This document shows positions 17,702 through 26,515 of a stretch of 64,000 nt of DNA, in pieces (within the stretch, counting starts at the first letter, position 1; each line of letters begins with the position of its first letter). The notes under the pieces are model-generated. The model searched no databases. It saw only the letters and a list, made by a program, of their open reading frames with translations, and was not told where the DNA came from. The stretch comes from DASWUZ01 sp036401395 (GTDB taxonomy: Bacteria > Acidobacteriota > Terriglobia > Terriglobales > Acidobacteriaceae). The stretch is taken from positions 4,025 through 68,024 of the forward strand of contig DASWUZ010000043.1 of the NCBI GenBank assembly GCA_036401395.1, read 5' to 3'. A program made the position numbers and the translations under genes.

Positions 17702-19165
17702 ATGGCGTCTTCCACTTTGAACGCAAAGGCCGCCCGTTCTTCAGTCGTTGTGATCGGCGGAGGTGTCGCGGGGATTGCAGCGGCTTGCGCATTGGCCGAT
17801 GCGGGATTTCGCGTGCAGCTGCTGGAGCGCAGGCCCTACCTCGGAGGGCGCGCATCGTCCTATGAGCATCCGGGCACCGGCGAGGTGATCGACAACTGCC
17901 AGCACATCCTGCTCGGCTCGTGCACGAACCTCATTGATCTTTACGAGCGGCTTGGGGTCGCGTCCAGCATTCGCTGGTTTGATCGCTTCACCTTCATTGA
18001 GCCGGGAGGGCGGTGCAGCGTGTTGCAGCCGTCGTGGCTGCCCGCTCCACTCCACTCGTCTTTATCGTTCCTGGGCGCGCACGCTTTTTCGGCTGCCGAC
18101 AAGCTGGCCCTTTCTCGCGGGCTAAGCGCCTTTCTCTTGGGTGTGCCCGGCGACTCGGAGGAAAACTTCGCGGATTGGCTGGTTCGCCACAAGCAGACCC
18201 CGGCCGCTATCGAGCGCTTCTGGAAGCCGGTGCTGGTGAGCGCATTGAATGAGGAGATGGAGCGCATCTCCGTGCACTACGCCGGGAAGGTAATCCGCGA
18301 GACTTTTTTGCGCTCAGCGGAGGCCGGCCGGATGGGGGTTCCCAGTGTTCCGTTGAGCGAACTTTACGGGCGGGCGGTCGATTACATCGAGGCGCGCGGG
18401 GGTAGTGTGCATGTGCGGGCGAGCGCGGAGAGCTTTGAACGGATGCCCGCTCCCGGAGCCGGGAAGTCGGATCGATGGCTGGTGCGGTCGGCGGATGCGG
18501 ACTTCGCGGCTGATGCGGTCGTTCTAGCCTTGTCCTTCGAAGGGATGGCGGCTATGTTGCCGCATCTTCCCGGGGGCGACGGAGCTACAGGGCTTGGGGC
18601 GCAGCTCGGCCGCTTCGAACATTCTCCGATTACCGGAATACATCTCTGGTTTGATCGCGAGATCACCGACCTAGAGCATGCCGTCCTGCTCGATACCACG
18701 ATCCAGTGGATGTACAACAAGTCGAAGCTGCAGCAGGGCCGCCACGGCGCCGCCGGCGGAGCCTCGGGCGGCAGTTACCTGGAACTCGTGGTGAGCGCCT
18801 CGCGGTCGATGGTCCCTATGCAGCGGCAGGAGATTATCGATCTCGCGGTTCGCGAACTGGCGCTTTTCTTCCCTGCGGTGCGCGAGGCGACGCTGCTCAA
18901 GGCTGCGGTGGTGAAGGAGGTGCGCGCGACCTACTCGATACGCCCGGGGCTCGACGCATTCCGGCCTGGAGCGGTTAGTCCTTGGCCTGGCATCTTCCTT
19001 GCGGGAGATTGGACGGCGACTGGCTGGCCGGCGACCATGGAAGGAGCCGTTCGCAGCGGCTACCTCGCGGGGGATGCCGTTCTCGCCGAGGTTGACCGGG
19101 GTTCGGCGCGGAGTTTCGTGCGCCCCGACCTGCCGGCTGCCGGACTGATGCGTCTGGTGAAGTAG
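17702..19165 (+). CDS. hpnE: Hydroxysqualene dehydroxylase HpnE
   Basis: An FAD-dependent amine-oxidase-like protein of 487 aa that reduces hydroxysqualene to squalene, completing the HpnCDE pathway. The dinucleotide-binding motif 'VVVIGGGVAGIAAACALA' is at residues ~15-32, followed by 'LLERRPYLGGRASSY'. The C-terminal FAD motif is 'GIFLAGDWTATGWPATMEGA' (~430-450). Length and motifs match squalene-associated FAD desaturases. It is the last gene of the hpn block and converges on moaC with a 20-base gap. Confidence 0.93.
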   Translation: MASSTLNAKAARSSVVVIGGGVAGIAAACALADAGFRVQLLERRPYLGGRASSYEHPGTGEVIDNCQHILLGSCTNLIDLYERLGVASSIRWFDRFTFIEPGGRCSVLQPSWLPAPLHSSLSFLGAHAFSAADKLALSRGLSAFLLGVPGDSEENFADWLVRHKQTPAAIERFWKPVLVSALNEEMERISVHYAGKVIRETFLRSAEAGRMGVPSVPLSELYGRAVDYIEARGGSVHVRASAESFERMPAPGAGKSDRWLVRSADADFAADAVVLALSFEGMAAMLPHLPGGDGATGLGAQLGRFEHSPITGIHLWFDREITDLEHAVLLDTTIQWMYNKSKLQQGRHGAAGGASGGSYLELVVSASRSMVPMQRQEIIDLAVRELALFFPAVREATLLKAAVVKEVRATYSIRPGLDAFRPGAVSPWPGIFLAGDWTATGWPATMEGAVRSGYLAGDAVLAEVDRGSARSFVRPDLPAAGLMRLVK

Positions 19166-19185
19166 CTTCTACGATCACTGATGCG

Positions 19186-19650
19186 CTAGTGTCGCTGGTA
19201 CTCGCCGCTCTTGCCGCCGGTCTTGCGTTCTAAAGCGATCTCACGGATGACGATGCCCTTGTCGAGCGCCTTGCACATATCGTAGATGGTGAGCGCGGCG
19301 ATGCTGGCTGCGGTCATCGCCTCCATCTCAACACCCGTGCCGGCCATGGTGGCGGCGACGGCACGAACCGCCACGCCGCCTTCAACGACTGTCGCCGACA
19401 CGTCGATGAAGGTGAGCGGCAGAGGGTGACACATGGGAATCAACTCGGAGGTGCGCTTCGCGGCTTGTATCCCGGCGAAGCGGGCGATCTCGAGTGGATT
19501 GCCCTTGGGATTGCCGGGGAGGGCGCGCAGTACCTCCTCTGATAATGCGATGAAGGCAGAGGCCTCGGCCTGGCGCCGGGTGGCCGCCTTTTCACTGACG
19601 TCGACCATGCGCGCGTGTCCATCTGGGTCGTAGTGTGAGAGCTTGCTCAT
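19186..19650 (-). CDS. moaC: Cyclic pyranopterin monophosphate synthase MoaC
   Basis: Second enzyme of molybdenum-cofactor synthesis, acting after MoaA to form cyclic pyranopterin monophosphate. The 154-aa protein shows the family signature throughout: 'MVDVSEKAATRRQAEA', 'KRTSELIPMCHPLPLT', and 'GTGVEMEAMTAASIAALTIYDMCK' split over residues ~108-131, with the conserved His of MCHP and the downstream acidic residues. Start ATG 19650. It is followed on the same strand (in gene order preceded) by moeA with a 55-base gap, so the two are likely co-transcribed. Confidence 0.95.
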   Translation of the reverse strand: MSKLSHYDPDGHARMVDVSEKAATRRQAEASAFIALSEEVLRALPGNPKGNPLEIARFAGIQAAKRTSELIPMCHPLPLTFIDVSATVVEGGVAVRAVAATMAGTGVEMEAMTAASIAALTIYDMCKALDKGIVIREIALERKTGGKSGEYQRH

Positions 19651-19705
19651 GCCTTCAGCTTAAATGCCGGAGGAGGATGCCGGGCTGCATGAGGCGAGTT
19701 GGAGC

Positions 19706-20989
19706 CTAATCCAGCAGGACGGAGACTGTCTCACCGGCTGCCATGCTTCCGCGCTCCGGTGGAATGACGAGGTAGCAGTTCGCCTTTGCCGTGCTGGCTA
19801 GATCGCCTGAGCCCTGCCACGGAATGGTGGCGACCTCGGATTCAAATGGTGGCAGATTGCGGAGGTTCGCCGGAAGAAAGCGGGTCAGCCCGGGCTTGAC
19901 CTCGAGGGGCGCTGCGAGGCGCGCTTGCACGAAGCGCGGCGCTTCATGACCGGGGGAGGCGACGCCGGCAAGAGCTTCGATTACGGGCCGGACAAAGAGC
20001 GCGAAGGTTACCAGGGTTGAGACGGGGTTGCCCGGCAGGCCGAAGAAGTAGCGATGGCCTGCCTGGTGAGGGATGCGCCCGAAGACGAGGGGGCGGCCGG
20101 GCTGGATGAGCACTCCGGTGAAGAGGAACTCGGCGCCGATTGATAGCAGGACCTCTTCGACGAAATCGAACCTTCCTGCTGAGACGCCTCCGGAGAGCAG
20201 GACGAGGTCGTCTGAGAGTGCAACACGAATTGCCGCTTCGATGTTTTTTTTATCGTCTTTTGCAATCGGCAGGCGGTGCGGTTCTCCACCTGCGAGCGCG
20301 ATTTGTGCGGCCAGGGAATAGCTGTTCGAGTTGCGAATGTGGTAAGGGAGGATCGGCTGGGAGAGTTCGACCAGTTCGTCACCCGTGGCTAATACTGCCA
20401 CCTGCGAGCGCAGATAGACAGGCAGCTCGGAGTAGCCGCACGCTGCTGCGGCCCCGATGTGGTTAGCAGCGAGCCGCGTGCCGGTCTCTAAAATCATGGC
20501 TCCTCTGCGCGCCTCGGCTCCCGACGGAACTATGTTGTCGCCGGCTTGAGCAGCCCGGGATGAGTCGAGAAGGATGGTTGCGGGGCTGCCATCAGAGGAG
20601 GGTCGTTCGGTGATGTGTTCCACCATGAGGACGCAATCGGCACCCTCGGGAACGGGTGCTCCGGTCATGATCTCTACCGCTTCGCCTGGACTGACGGGAG
20701 GCGTCGCGAGTGCGGCTGGATCTCCCGCCCTGATTCTGCCTACCACCTTCATTGGTGCGTGTACATCTGCTGCGCGGCAGGCGAATCCATCACGAGTGGC
20801 GCGGCGGAAGGGCGGCTGGTCGCGATCGGCAGTGACTGGACTGGCGAGTACACGGCCGAGCGCATCGAGCAGTGGCACATTTTGCTGCTGGAGGCTGCTG
20901 GAGGCGAGCAGGGTGGCCGCGGTCTGCTTCACAATCAAAGCTGCGTCTGTATAGCTGAGGGCGGAGGGGGGCGCTGCAGGTGTGCTCAC
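19706..20989 (-). CDS. moeA: Molybdopterin molybdenumtransferase MoeA
   Basis: Inserts molybdate into adenylated molybdopterin. Family marks include 'TRDGFACRAADV' (usually MDGYA), 'GDNIVPSGAEARRG', 'VAVLATGDELVE', the active-site 'LLSGGVSAGRFDFVEEVL' and 'FFGLPGNPVSTLVTF'. I place the start at GTG 20989 (427 aa), because the frame upstream to ATG 21052 runs through a strong hairpin (21041-21082) and adds residues unlike the family; the longer start remains possible. It lies upstream of moaC on the same strand. Confidence 0.93.
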   Translation of the reverse strand: MSTPAAPPSALSYTDAALIVKQTAATLLASSSLQQQNVPLLDALGRVLASPVTADRDQPPFRRATRDGFACRAADVHAPMKVVGRIRAGDPAALATPPVSPGEAVEIMTGAPVPEGADCVLMVEHITERPSSDGSPATILLDSSRAAQAGDNIVPSGAEARRGAMILETGTRLAANHIGAAAACGYSELPVYLRSQVAVLATGDELVELSQPILPYHIRNSNSYSLAAQIALAGGEPHRLPIAKDDKKNIEAAIRVALSDDLVLLSGGVSAGRFDFVEEVLLSIGAEFLFTGVLIQPGRPLVFGRIPHQAGHRYFFGLPGNPVSTLVTFALFVRPVIEALAGVASPGHEAPRFVQARLAAPLEVKPGLTRFLPANLRNLPPFESEVATIPWQGSGDLASTAKANCYLVIPPERGSMAAGETVSVLLD

Positions 20990-21040
20990 GAATGGATTGT
21001 AGCTGGGGCTGCTCAACGAACCGACCTGGTCAGGACTTAT

Positions 21041-21082
21041 GAACGGGCCCATCTTTCGCGCCTGGCGAGGATGGGCCTGTTC
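21041..21082 (-). terminator. Hairpin between TPR gene and moeA, likely terminator
   Basis: Arms 21041-21053 and 21070-21082 pair over 13 positions (one G-U), with a 16-base loop. It lies just after the stop of the TPR gene on the minus strand and before moeA. There is no long U-tract after it, so it may act as an attenuator or a weak terminator. Confidence 0.5.
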
Positions 21083-21099
21083 AGTTGTATTGCGGTGAC

Positions 21100-22194
21100 T
21101 TACTTTTTGGCCTTGTAGGTGGTTTTGACGGTGGTGGCGACTTCAGCCAGAACTGCTTTGACGTCGGGCGCGAACGGGCCGGTCGGGGCGAGGTCGAGAT
21201 ACTTCTGGTAGGCCTCGATACAGCCCGGAGGCGGTATGATCTTACCCGACTTCTCGTCGATAGTGGCCTTGCCGACGAGCGCCTGGCCTTTCAGATAATA
21301 AGGGATCGCGCGGGTCGGCTCGGCAGCGATTGCTTTATCAGCGGCGGCGGCGGCCGCATCCGACTGATTGATGCGAGTGAACATGATGGCCTGGTTCTGG
21401 TAGTACATGCCGGCCTGTGTGGGGTTCAGCTTGGCAGCCGCTTCATACGCAGCGATCGAATCCGGCATCTTGTTCTCGTTCGCGTAGACCTCACCCAGGC
21501 TGTTGTTAATCGCTCCCTCAGTGGCGGGGTCAGGCTTCTTCGAGGCGGTCTCGAGATCGAGTGATTTCTTCAGAGAGGTCTCTGCATCAGGATACTTCTT
21601 GAGCCCGGATTGAGCATTGCCCAATTCCAGCCAAAGCAGAGCGCGAGTGGGGTCCTGGGTGGTCGCCTGTTGCATGAGCGACTCGGCCTCGGTGTAGTTC
21701 TTTGCCTTGTTGTCGTCGCGGGCTTTAATCAGGTTTGCATTCAGGTTCTTGATGCCGGCGTTCTCCTTGAGAACCTCGGCGTTCTTCCTGCGAGTCTCTT
21801 CGACGGCCTTCTTCTCTTCAGGGGTCATCTTCGAGATGTAATCGGGCCGGGTCATGTCGAAGTTCTGAGTCAGGTCAGCGCCAGCAGCTACCTTAACCTC
21901 TGTGAACTGATCCAGCACCTTGTCGCGCGCCATCTGGCCCTTGCGCAGGGAGAAGACGTAGGTGCCCGGCTTGATGTTGTCGCCTGTGTAGTTGCCATCC
22001 GCGTCCGAGGTGAAAGTGTAGCGAGGATTTTGCATCGAGGGATCATCTGAGAGGATGACGGTAGCGTCGGCTACGGGGATCCCGATGGAGTCCTGGATGT
22101 GTCCATGGACCTTCGCCGGCTTGTCCTGGGCGAGGGCGGGTAGGGTGGCGAGCAAAGCTGCGGCCACCATGAGAGTGATCTTTCGCATTGTCAT
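21100..22194 (-). CDS. Secreted TPR protein with carboxypeptidase-regulatory-like domain
   Basis: A 364-aa exported protein. The ATG at 22194 follows a strong AAGGAG site; an ATG two codons later is equally in frame. Signal peptide 'ITLMVAAALLATLPALAQ' (~residues 5-22). Residues ~25-100 form a carboxypeptidase-regulatory / CNA-B-like beta domain ('VHGHIQDSIGIPVADATVIL', 'DADGNYTGDNIKPGTYVFSL'). Then a charged coiled stretch (~115-150) and about four TPR-like repeats ('LLWLELGNAQSGLKKYPDAE', 'AAKLNPTQAGMYYQNQAIM'). Such combinations are common in Acidobacteriota; function unknown, perhaps a periplasmic scaffold. Confidence 0.8.
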   Translation of the reverse strand: MTMRKITLMVAAALLATLPALAQDKPAKVHGHIQDSIGIPVADATVILSDDPSMQNPRYTFTSDADGNYTGDNIKPGTYVFSLRKGQMARDKVLDQFTEVKVAAGADLTQNFDMTRPDYISKMTPEEKKAVEETRRKNAEVLKENAGIKNLNANLIKARDDNKAKNYTEAESLMQQATTQDPTRALLWLELGNAQSGLKKYPDAETSLKKSLDLETASKKPDPATEGAINNSLGEVYANENKMPDSIAAYEAAAKLNPTQAGMYYQNQAIMFTRINQSDAAAAAADKAIAAEPTRAIPYYLKGQALVGKATIDEKSGKIIPPPGCIEAYQKYLDLAPTGPFAPDVKAVLAEVATTVKTTYKAKK

Positions 22195-22335
22195 TTTCTC
22201 CTTGGAGTGGTCGCCGCCGGACCGGCTTGCGACTTCCATCTTCAGTTCGCCTGGGCCGCCTTCCGGGCTGCCGGAATCTGTTCCGTAGCCAGCCTTGGAA
22301 CGGCGTAAGTCCGATCTATCTGAACACTTTGAAAG

Positions 22336-23055
22336 CTACTTTGTCGCGTAAGGAATTGGGTCAGTCATCCCTGCCTCGTGGAAGGCGCGGAGTCTGAGGG
22401 CACAGCTGTCGCAGACGCCACAGGCCTTGGCCTCACCTGAATAGCATGACCAAGTTAAATCGAACGGCGCAGACAGTTCAACCCCCAACGAGACGATCTC
22501 GCTCTTGCGCATATGGATGAGCGGAGTGACGACTTCGATGTCTCCCTTGCGGGTTCCGGTGCGGATTACCTGCTGGAAGGCCTGGTAGTAGGCTGGCCGG
22601 CAGTCGGGATAGCCGGAGCTATCCTGCTCGACGGCGCCGATAAAGATGCTGCGGGCGCCGAGGACCTCGGCCCAGCTTACGGCTGCGGACAGGAAGTGGG
22701 CGTTGCGAAAAGGAACATAGGTCACTGGGACCGAGTGGCCGATCGGCTCCTCAGTTGGTGCGATCGGGACAGGGATGCTAGGGTCCGTCAGCGCGGAGCC
22801 TCCTATCTGCCGAAAGATGTCGATGCGCAGGGGCAGGAACTGCTGAAAGTAGAAATGGCCGGCGACCTGGCGGGCGCTCTTGAGTTCCCGAGCCTCGGTA
22901 CGCTGGCCATAGCTGAAGTGGAGCGCATATGCGTCGTAATCCCGGGCCGCCAAGGCAGCGCATACTGCGGAATCCATGCCGCCGGAGAGGCACACTACGG
23001 CACGTTCTTTGCCTGCTGCAGGGGAGTTATGGCGAGACTTCTGGTCGGATTTCAT
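22336..23055 (-). CDS. queC: 7-cyano-7-deazaguanine synthase QueC
   Basis: Makes preQ0 from 7-carboxy-7-deazaguanine, ammonia and ATP, for queuosine in tRNA or deazaguanine DNA modification. 239 aa. The ATP-pyrophosphatase P-loop 'LSGGMDSAV' has S24-GGMDS29; 'HFSYGQRTEARELKSA' follows. Four zinc-binding cysteines are at C204, C212, C215 and C218 in 'WSCYSGEAKACGVCDSC'. No other queuosine genes are nearby. It is divergent from the receiver gene at 23183, sharing a ~127-base promoter region; no preQ1 riboswitch was recognised there. Confidence 0.95.
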   Translation of the reverse strand: MKSDQKSRHNSPAAGKERAVVCLSGGMDSAVCAALAARDYDAYALHFSYGQRTEARELKSARQVAGHFYFQQFLPLRIDIFRQIGGSALTDPSIPVPIAPTEEPIGHSVPVTYVPFRNAHFLSAAVSWAEVLGARSIFIGAVEQDSSGYPDCRPAYYQAFQQVIRTGTRKGDIEVVTPLIHMRKSEIVSLGVELSAPFDLTWSCYSGEAKACGVCDSCALRLRAFHEAGMTDPIPYATK

Positions 23056-23182
23056 CCTATAGATATCCTACCCGGTGCGGCTTGATGCTAACGGAGAACG
23101 GGGGATGAGCAACCCGCCCCAATCTGTATACTCTGGCGACAAGAGGCTCTAACCGCAGGCTTTACCCCTGTACCGGAGAGAA

Positions 23183-23569
23183 ATGATGCCTGGTGTTGCT
23201 ACCATCCTTATCATCGATGACGAGGCCGTTGGATTGCAGATTCGCAAGTGGGTGCTGGAAGCCGCAGGCTACCGGGTGCTGACTGCCGAGGATGGACGGA
23301 CGGGTCTCCGAATTTTTGGCGGAGAGGCTGTGGACGCGGTGGTGCTGGACTATAACATGCCGGAGATGAACGGGGGCGAGGTGGCCCTGGCCATGCGGCG
23401 GGTTAAGCCGCAGATTCCGATCATGCTGCTGTCTGCCTACCTGAACATGCCGGACGAGGTGATCCGTCTGGTGGACCGATTTCTCCCCAAGGGAGGGGGC
23501 CCTCGGCCGCTGTTACGGAGGCTGGCAGAGCTGGTCGCGCCATACCCGGAGCCGGCTGAGACGGTCTGA
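23183..23569 (+). CDS. Single-domain response regulator (CheY-like receiver)
   Basis: A 128-aa stand-alone receiver domain. Acidic pocket 'IIDDE' (D12, D13), phospho-acceptor D56 in 'VVLDYNMPEMNG', the conserved Ser in 'MLLSAY' and Lys in 'FLPKGG'. No output domain is attached. Two ATG codons are adjacent (23183 and 23186), with a GGAGAG site just upstream (23175-23180). No histidine kinase gene is adjacent; the closest is the KdpD half 3 kb away, and no link is implied. Confidence 0.88.
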   Translation: MMPGVATILIIDDEAVGLQIRKWVLEAAGYRVLTAEDGRTGLRIFGGEAVDAVVLDYNMPEMNGGEVALAMRRVKPQIPIMLLSAYLNMPDEVIRLVDRFLPKGGGPRPLLRRLAELVAPYPEPAETV

Positions 23570-23581
23570 GGCGGCAACCGG

Positions 23582-24970
23582 TCAACGTGGGTCGACCAGT
23601 TCCAAGGCGATCATCCCCAATGCGGTGATGCTGGGCAGGAAGAAGTAATCTCCGCCCCGGAGTTCGACGAAGCTGGGCAGGTTGCTGCAGACAAACGGGG
23701 GGTTCGAGGCAGTCGTATCGCCCTGTACAAGGAACCTTCCTTCGCCGCCGTGGTTACCCATCAGAGGATCCTTGTCGTTACCAAGGTGGGCATCATTTCC
23801 GTATTCAATCCACTGCTGCTGTACGAACTCGAATTGACGCGAGATGCTCGCATTGAGCACCATCATGGCCACTCCGTGTTCGGCTGCGTCTGATACGGGC
23901 TGGTCTTCGGGAACATAGGGGCCGTAGGGCAGGCCTCGCCGAGTGATGCGACGCCTGTTGATGAGGCGTCCCTTGAAGCCGAAGGCGTCCCTTGGATTGA
24001 CGCGCCGAACGTGGGCGCCGATCGGGCACCTTGCACCGGCTGCGTCTTCGCTGAAGGTGAAGTTGGTATTCCTGGTCTGATCTTTGACCAGGGAGGGGTC
24101 GGGGCGCTCCGGCGAGAGCTCGACCGGTGTTCCGTCCTGCCATCTCCCGATAAGCTTTGAGGCCAGCTTTTGCTTACCGCCAGAGTAGCGCGCGCCCCAC
24201 TCCTCGAGGTATGCACGGTAGGTCGCAACATTCTGATGCAGCTTGCGGAAGATCATGAATGTGCCATTGCTGGCGAGCAGATGAGGGATGGGAGCGACGG
24301 GCAGTTCGCCAGCTTCGTCCGCATAACCGAGCAGAAGCTCGCCGGTCGCGAGCGGAGCCCAGCTTCCATCAGGCATCAGCTTGCCCTGGCCGGGCTGAGA
24401 GGTGCGTTCGACCCCAAGGTAGTCCGGGTTGCCGAAGCCGTCGGTGAAGCCGAAGTGCTCCCTGGTGGTCGGCTGGCCGTCAATTATCAGCATGCCCGCG
24501 TCCTGGGAACCGAGCAGAACGGCGCCTCCACTCTGCTCAACAAGCTCTTGCAGCCGGGAGCAGGCGCTCTCCATCGCGGGGGCGGTCTGCGCGTTCACGC
24601 CCAGCCATACGTGCACCTCGTTGTCGCGCCACAAGGCGTCCCAGTTTTCTGGTGCATTGCGTCCCCTGTCGCCGAGGATCTCAGCACGCGATCGCATTCC
24701 CTGCTGAAACTCGACAGGAAAGCTGATCAATGTGGCGAGCGGAAGGTCGAGGGCTGCAAGTCCCTTGTGGGTAAAGCCGATGTTGACGGTGCTGAGCGGC
24801 TTTGCGCCCTGGTCCCACCGCTGACCGGTAGTAATCAGGGGAAGCAGAGCATCGACCAGCGCACGGCCGGATTCGGGGCCGGTGATCCGGAGAAATAGGT
24901 GACGGGCGAGCGGGAAGTTGTAGCCGCGAAGTACGAAGCCCTGGATATCGGTGGCGTTCAGCTTACTCAT
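23582..24970 (-). CDS. DyP-type heme peroxidase
   Basis: A 462-aa dye-decolourising peroxidase. The proximal heme ligand is H320 in 'CPIGAHVRRVNPRD'. The distal motif, usually GxxDG, is 'GFTDGFGNPD' with catalytic D177, and the distal arginine is in 'NGTFMIFRKLHQN' (R242). The N-terminal half carries the first ferredoxin-like repeat ('STVNIGFTHKGLAALDLP'). No Tat or Sec signal is visible, so it is probably cytoplasmic. Longer than classic DyP-B enzymes, fitting the larger (C/D-like) group. Its start overlaps by eight bases the stop of the upstream gene, and two related unknown proteins precede it in the same operon. Confidence 0.9.
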   Translation of the reverse strand: MSKLNATDIQGFVLRGYNFPLARHLFLRITGPESGRALVDALLPLITTGQRWDQGAKPLSTVNIGFTHKGLAALDLPLATLISFPVEFQQGMRSRAEILGDRGRNAPENWDALWRDNEVHVWLGVNAQTAPAMESACSRLQELVEQSGGAVLLGSQDAGMLIIDGQPTTREHFGFTDGFGNPDYLGVERTSQPGQGKLMPDGSWAPLATGELLLGYADEAGELPVAPIPHLLASNGTFMIFRKLHQNVATYRAYLEEWGARYSGGKQKLASKLIGRWQDGTPVELSPERPDPSLVKDQTRNTNFTFSEDAAGARCPIGAHVRRVNPRDAFGFKGRLINRRRITRRGLPYGPYVPEDQPVSDAAEHGVAMMVLNASISRQFEFVQQQWIEYGNDAHLGNDKDPLMGNHGGEGRFLVQGDTTASNPPFVCSNLPSFVELRGGDYFFLPSITALGMIALELVDPR

Positions 24971-25607
24971 TCTTGCCGCCTGTCTTGATCGCGCGGACTA
25001 CGTGCGGCTCACCCGCAGGGGGCAGCGGCATCGCGTCGAGCTGCTGCAGAAACTGGTTGAAGGCCGCTTGTGTCTGCGCCGCAGCCAGTCCCTGGTGGCT
25101 GGCGATGAAGTCGGCGACGGCCCTCTGGGTCTGCAATGCACGCTGCGTCTGTTGCAGATTCTTGTTGTTCACGGCAGCGAAGTAGAAGGTTGTGGTGAGC
25201 TGGCATGCCTTCATATAGCGGAGAAAGGCGGGAATCTCTGAGGCTCCCGGGTAGCCGACGCAGTGACTCCAGATCGCGTCGATATGAGTGCCGGAGTGCT
25301 GGGCGAGTCCGGTGAGGTAGCGGTCGAGGCCACTCTCGCCGGTGGCATCGATGTTCGATTCAAAGACGAGATACTTCGACTTGAGGTGCTCCTCGCAGGA
25401 AGGCATTCCGACATAGATGACGTCGTCCATCACGACGAGCCGGGCGAGATGCGTTCCCGGAGCCTGCGCGAAGGGGCTCTGCCGGTCGGTCGGTAGAGAT
25501 GCGAGGTAGGCGCGAATCTGAAGGTCATGCGAGGGGACGGCTTTGTCGTCGTCGATGATGGGAGACAGGATGGTGAGGCCGTACATCGTGCCGTTCTGGT
25601 TCGCCAT
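24963..25607 (-). CDS. Unknown protein A of the DyP operon
   Basis: A 214-aa protein directly upstream of, and overlapping, the DyP peroxidase gene. It begins 'MANQNGTMYGLTILSPI' and has a central block 'THLARLVVMDDV' then 'KSKYLVFESNIDATG', 'LDRYLTGLA' and 'IDAIWSHCVGYPG'. The same block order is found in the neighbouring protein at 25643-26239, so the two are paralogues. The block (an ARxVxxD strand, then a YLxFxSNxxG strand) suggests a ferredoxin-like fold, as in DyP and chlorite-dismutase relatives, but this is inference. No signal peptide or heme ligand was identified. Function unknown; probably serves the peroxidase. Confidence 0.75.
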   Translation of the reverse strand: MANQNGTMYGLTILSPIIDDDKAVPSHDLQIRAYLASLPTDRQSPFAQAPGTHLARLVVMDDVIYVGMPSCEEHLKSKYLVFESNIDATGESGLDRYLTGLAQHSGTHIDAIWSHCVGYPGASEIPAFLRYMKACQLTTTFYFAAVNNKNLQQTQRALQTQRAVADFIASHQGLAAAQTQAAFNQFLQQLDAMPLPPAGEPHVVRAIKTGGKNE

Positions 25608-25642
25608 GTGCTGCTGATTCCTCTGGAGGGTCCGTTAACGTC

Positions 25643-26239
25643 TTAGAACACCACCGGCGCCTGGCCGGTCTCGCCGAGGTGGCTCTGCACCGCGATCACA
25701 AAGTTGAGGTAGGCCGTGTTGAATTGCTCGGTGCTGAGCGACTTGTTCTGCTGGCGGAGAGTATCGAGCGCACCCTGCACGATGTGCGCGGACTTGATGT
25801 CGTTGGCCGTCGCCTCGGGGTACGAAGTGTAGTAGTAGTCGGTGTCGAACTGCTGCCTGGCGATGTACTCCTTGAATGGAGTCACGGGGACGGAGCCAGG
25901 AAACTTTTCGCTCCAGCGCCAGATCAGGTTCAGACCGTTGCTCAACACCGCCGAGAAAGCGTCAATGTACTGGTTCCATGTGCCGTTGAAGTTGCTGAAG
26001 AAGAGCAGGTAGTCGTACTTCAACATCTCCTGCGGCTGTCCGTTGGCGAGCATGGGAAAGCTGCGTCTGGGGATGATGACCCAGCGGGCGAACTCAATGA
26101 AGGAGAGGTTGATCAGGTCATTCTGCAGCGGCTTGACAGCGCCGAGGATGAAGAAGACGGCGCGCACGAGGAGCGTCTTCCACGGCTTCATCGGAGTGAT
26201 GGCGTTCATCGCGTAGACCTTGCCGTTGATGTTGCTCAT
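25643..26239 (-). CDS. Unknown protein B of the DyP operon
   Basis: A 198-aa protein, first gene of the three-gene DyP operon; 35 bases separate it from protein A. It begins 'MSNINGKVYAMNAITPM' (compare the start of protein A). A hydrophobic stretch 'LLVRAVFFILGAV' at ~24-36 may be membrane-associated. Shared blocks: 'FARWVIIPRRSF', 'KYDYLLFFSNFNGTWNQYID', 'LNLIWRWSEKFPG' and 'FKEYIARQQFDTDYYYTSYP'. These align in order with protein A, showing an old duplication. No known catalytic motif was recognised. Confidence 0.75.
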   Translation of the reverse strand: MSNINGKVYAMNAITPMKPWKTLLVRAVFFILGAVKPLQNDLINLSFIEFARWVIIPRRSFPMLANGQPQEMLKYDYLLFFSNFNGTWNQYIDAFSAVLSNGLNLIWRWSEKFPGSVPVTPFKEYIARQQFDTDYYYTSYPEATANDIKSAHIVQGALDTLRQQNKSLSTEQFNTAYLNFVIAVQSHLGETGQAPVVF

Positions 26240-26338
26240 TGCGCTCCAGGCCGTGGTGACGGCTTCGTGCAGGGATTTCAGTAGGTGCCGTAATTCGGGG
26301 GTCTGGTTTCAGCTTACGAATTGTGCCAGAGCGACGGG

Positions 26339-26373
26339 CACTTGCCCAGCACAAAATGCGTGCCGGGCAAGTG
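26339..26373. repeat. Strong inverted repeat between DyP operon and kdpD
   Basis: Arms 26339-26352 and 26360-26373 are complementary at 13 of 14 positions, around a 7-base A-rich loop. It lies downstream of the leftward kinase gene and upstream of the leftward DyP operon. It could be a terminator for the kinase transcript, although no U-tract follows, or an operator for the DyP operon. Confidence 0.5.
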
Positions 26374-26515
26374 AGCAGGGCCAGATTTGGGGCAAGGGTC
26401 CAAGGGCGGGGCCCTGCGCCGGGGGAACAACCGGTTCGCTGCGGGCAGGTACCCTCTGAACGGACCGGGCATGGGATCGTCAGCGGGAGAGACAGCCTTG
26501 CTTGTCACCCTCAGG

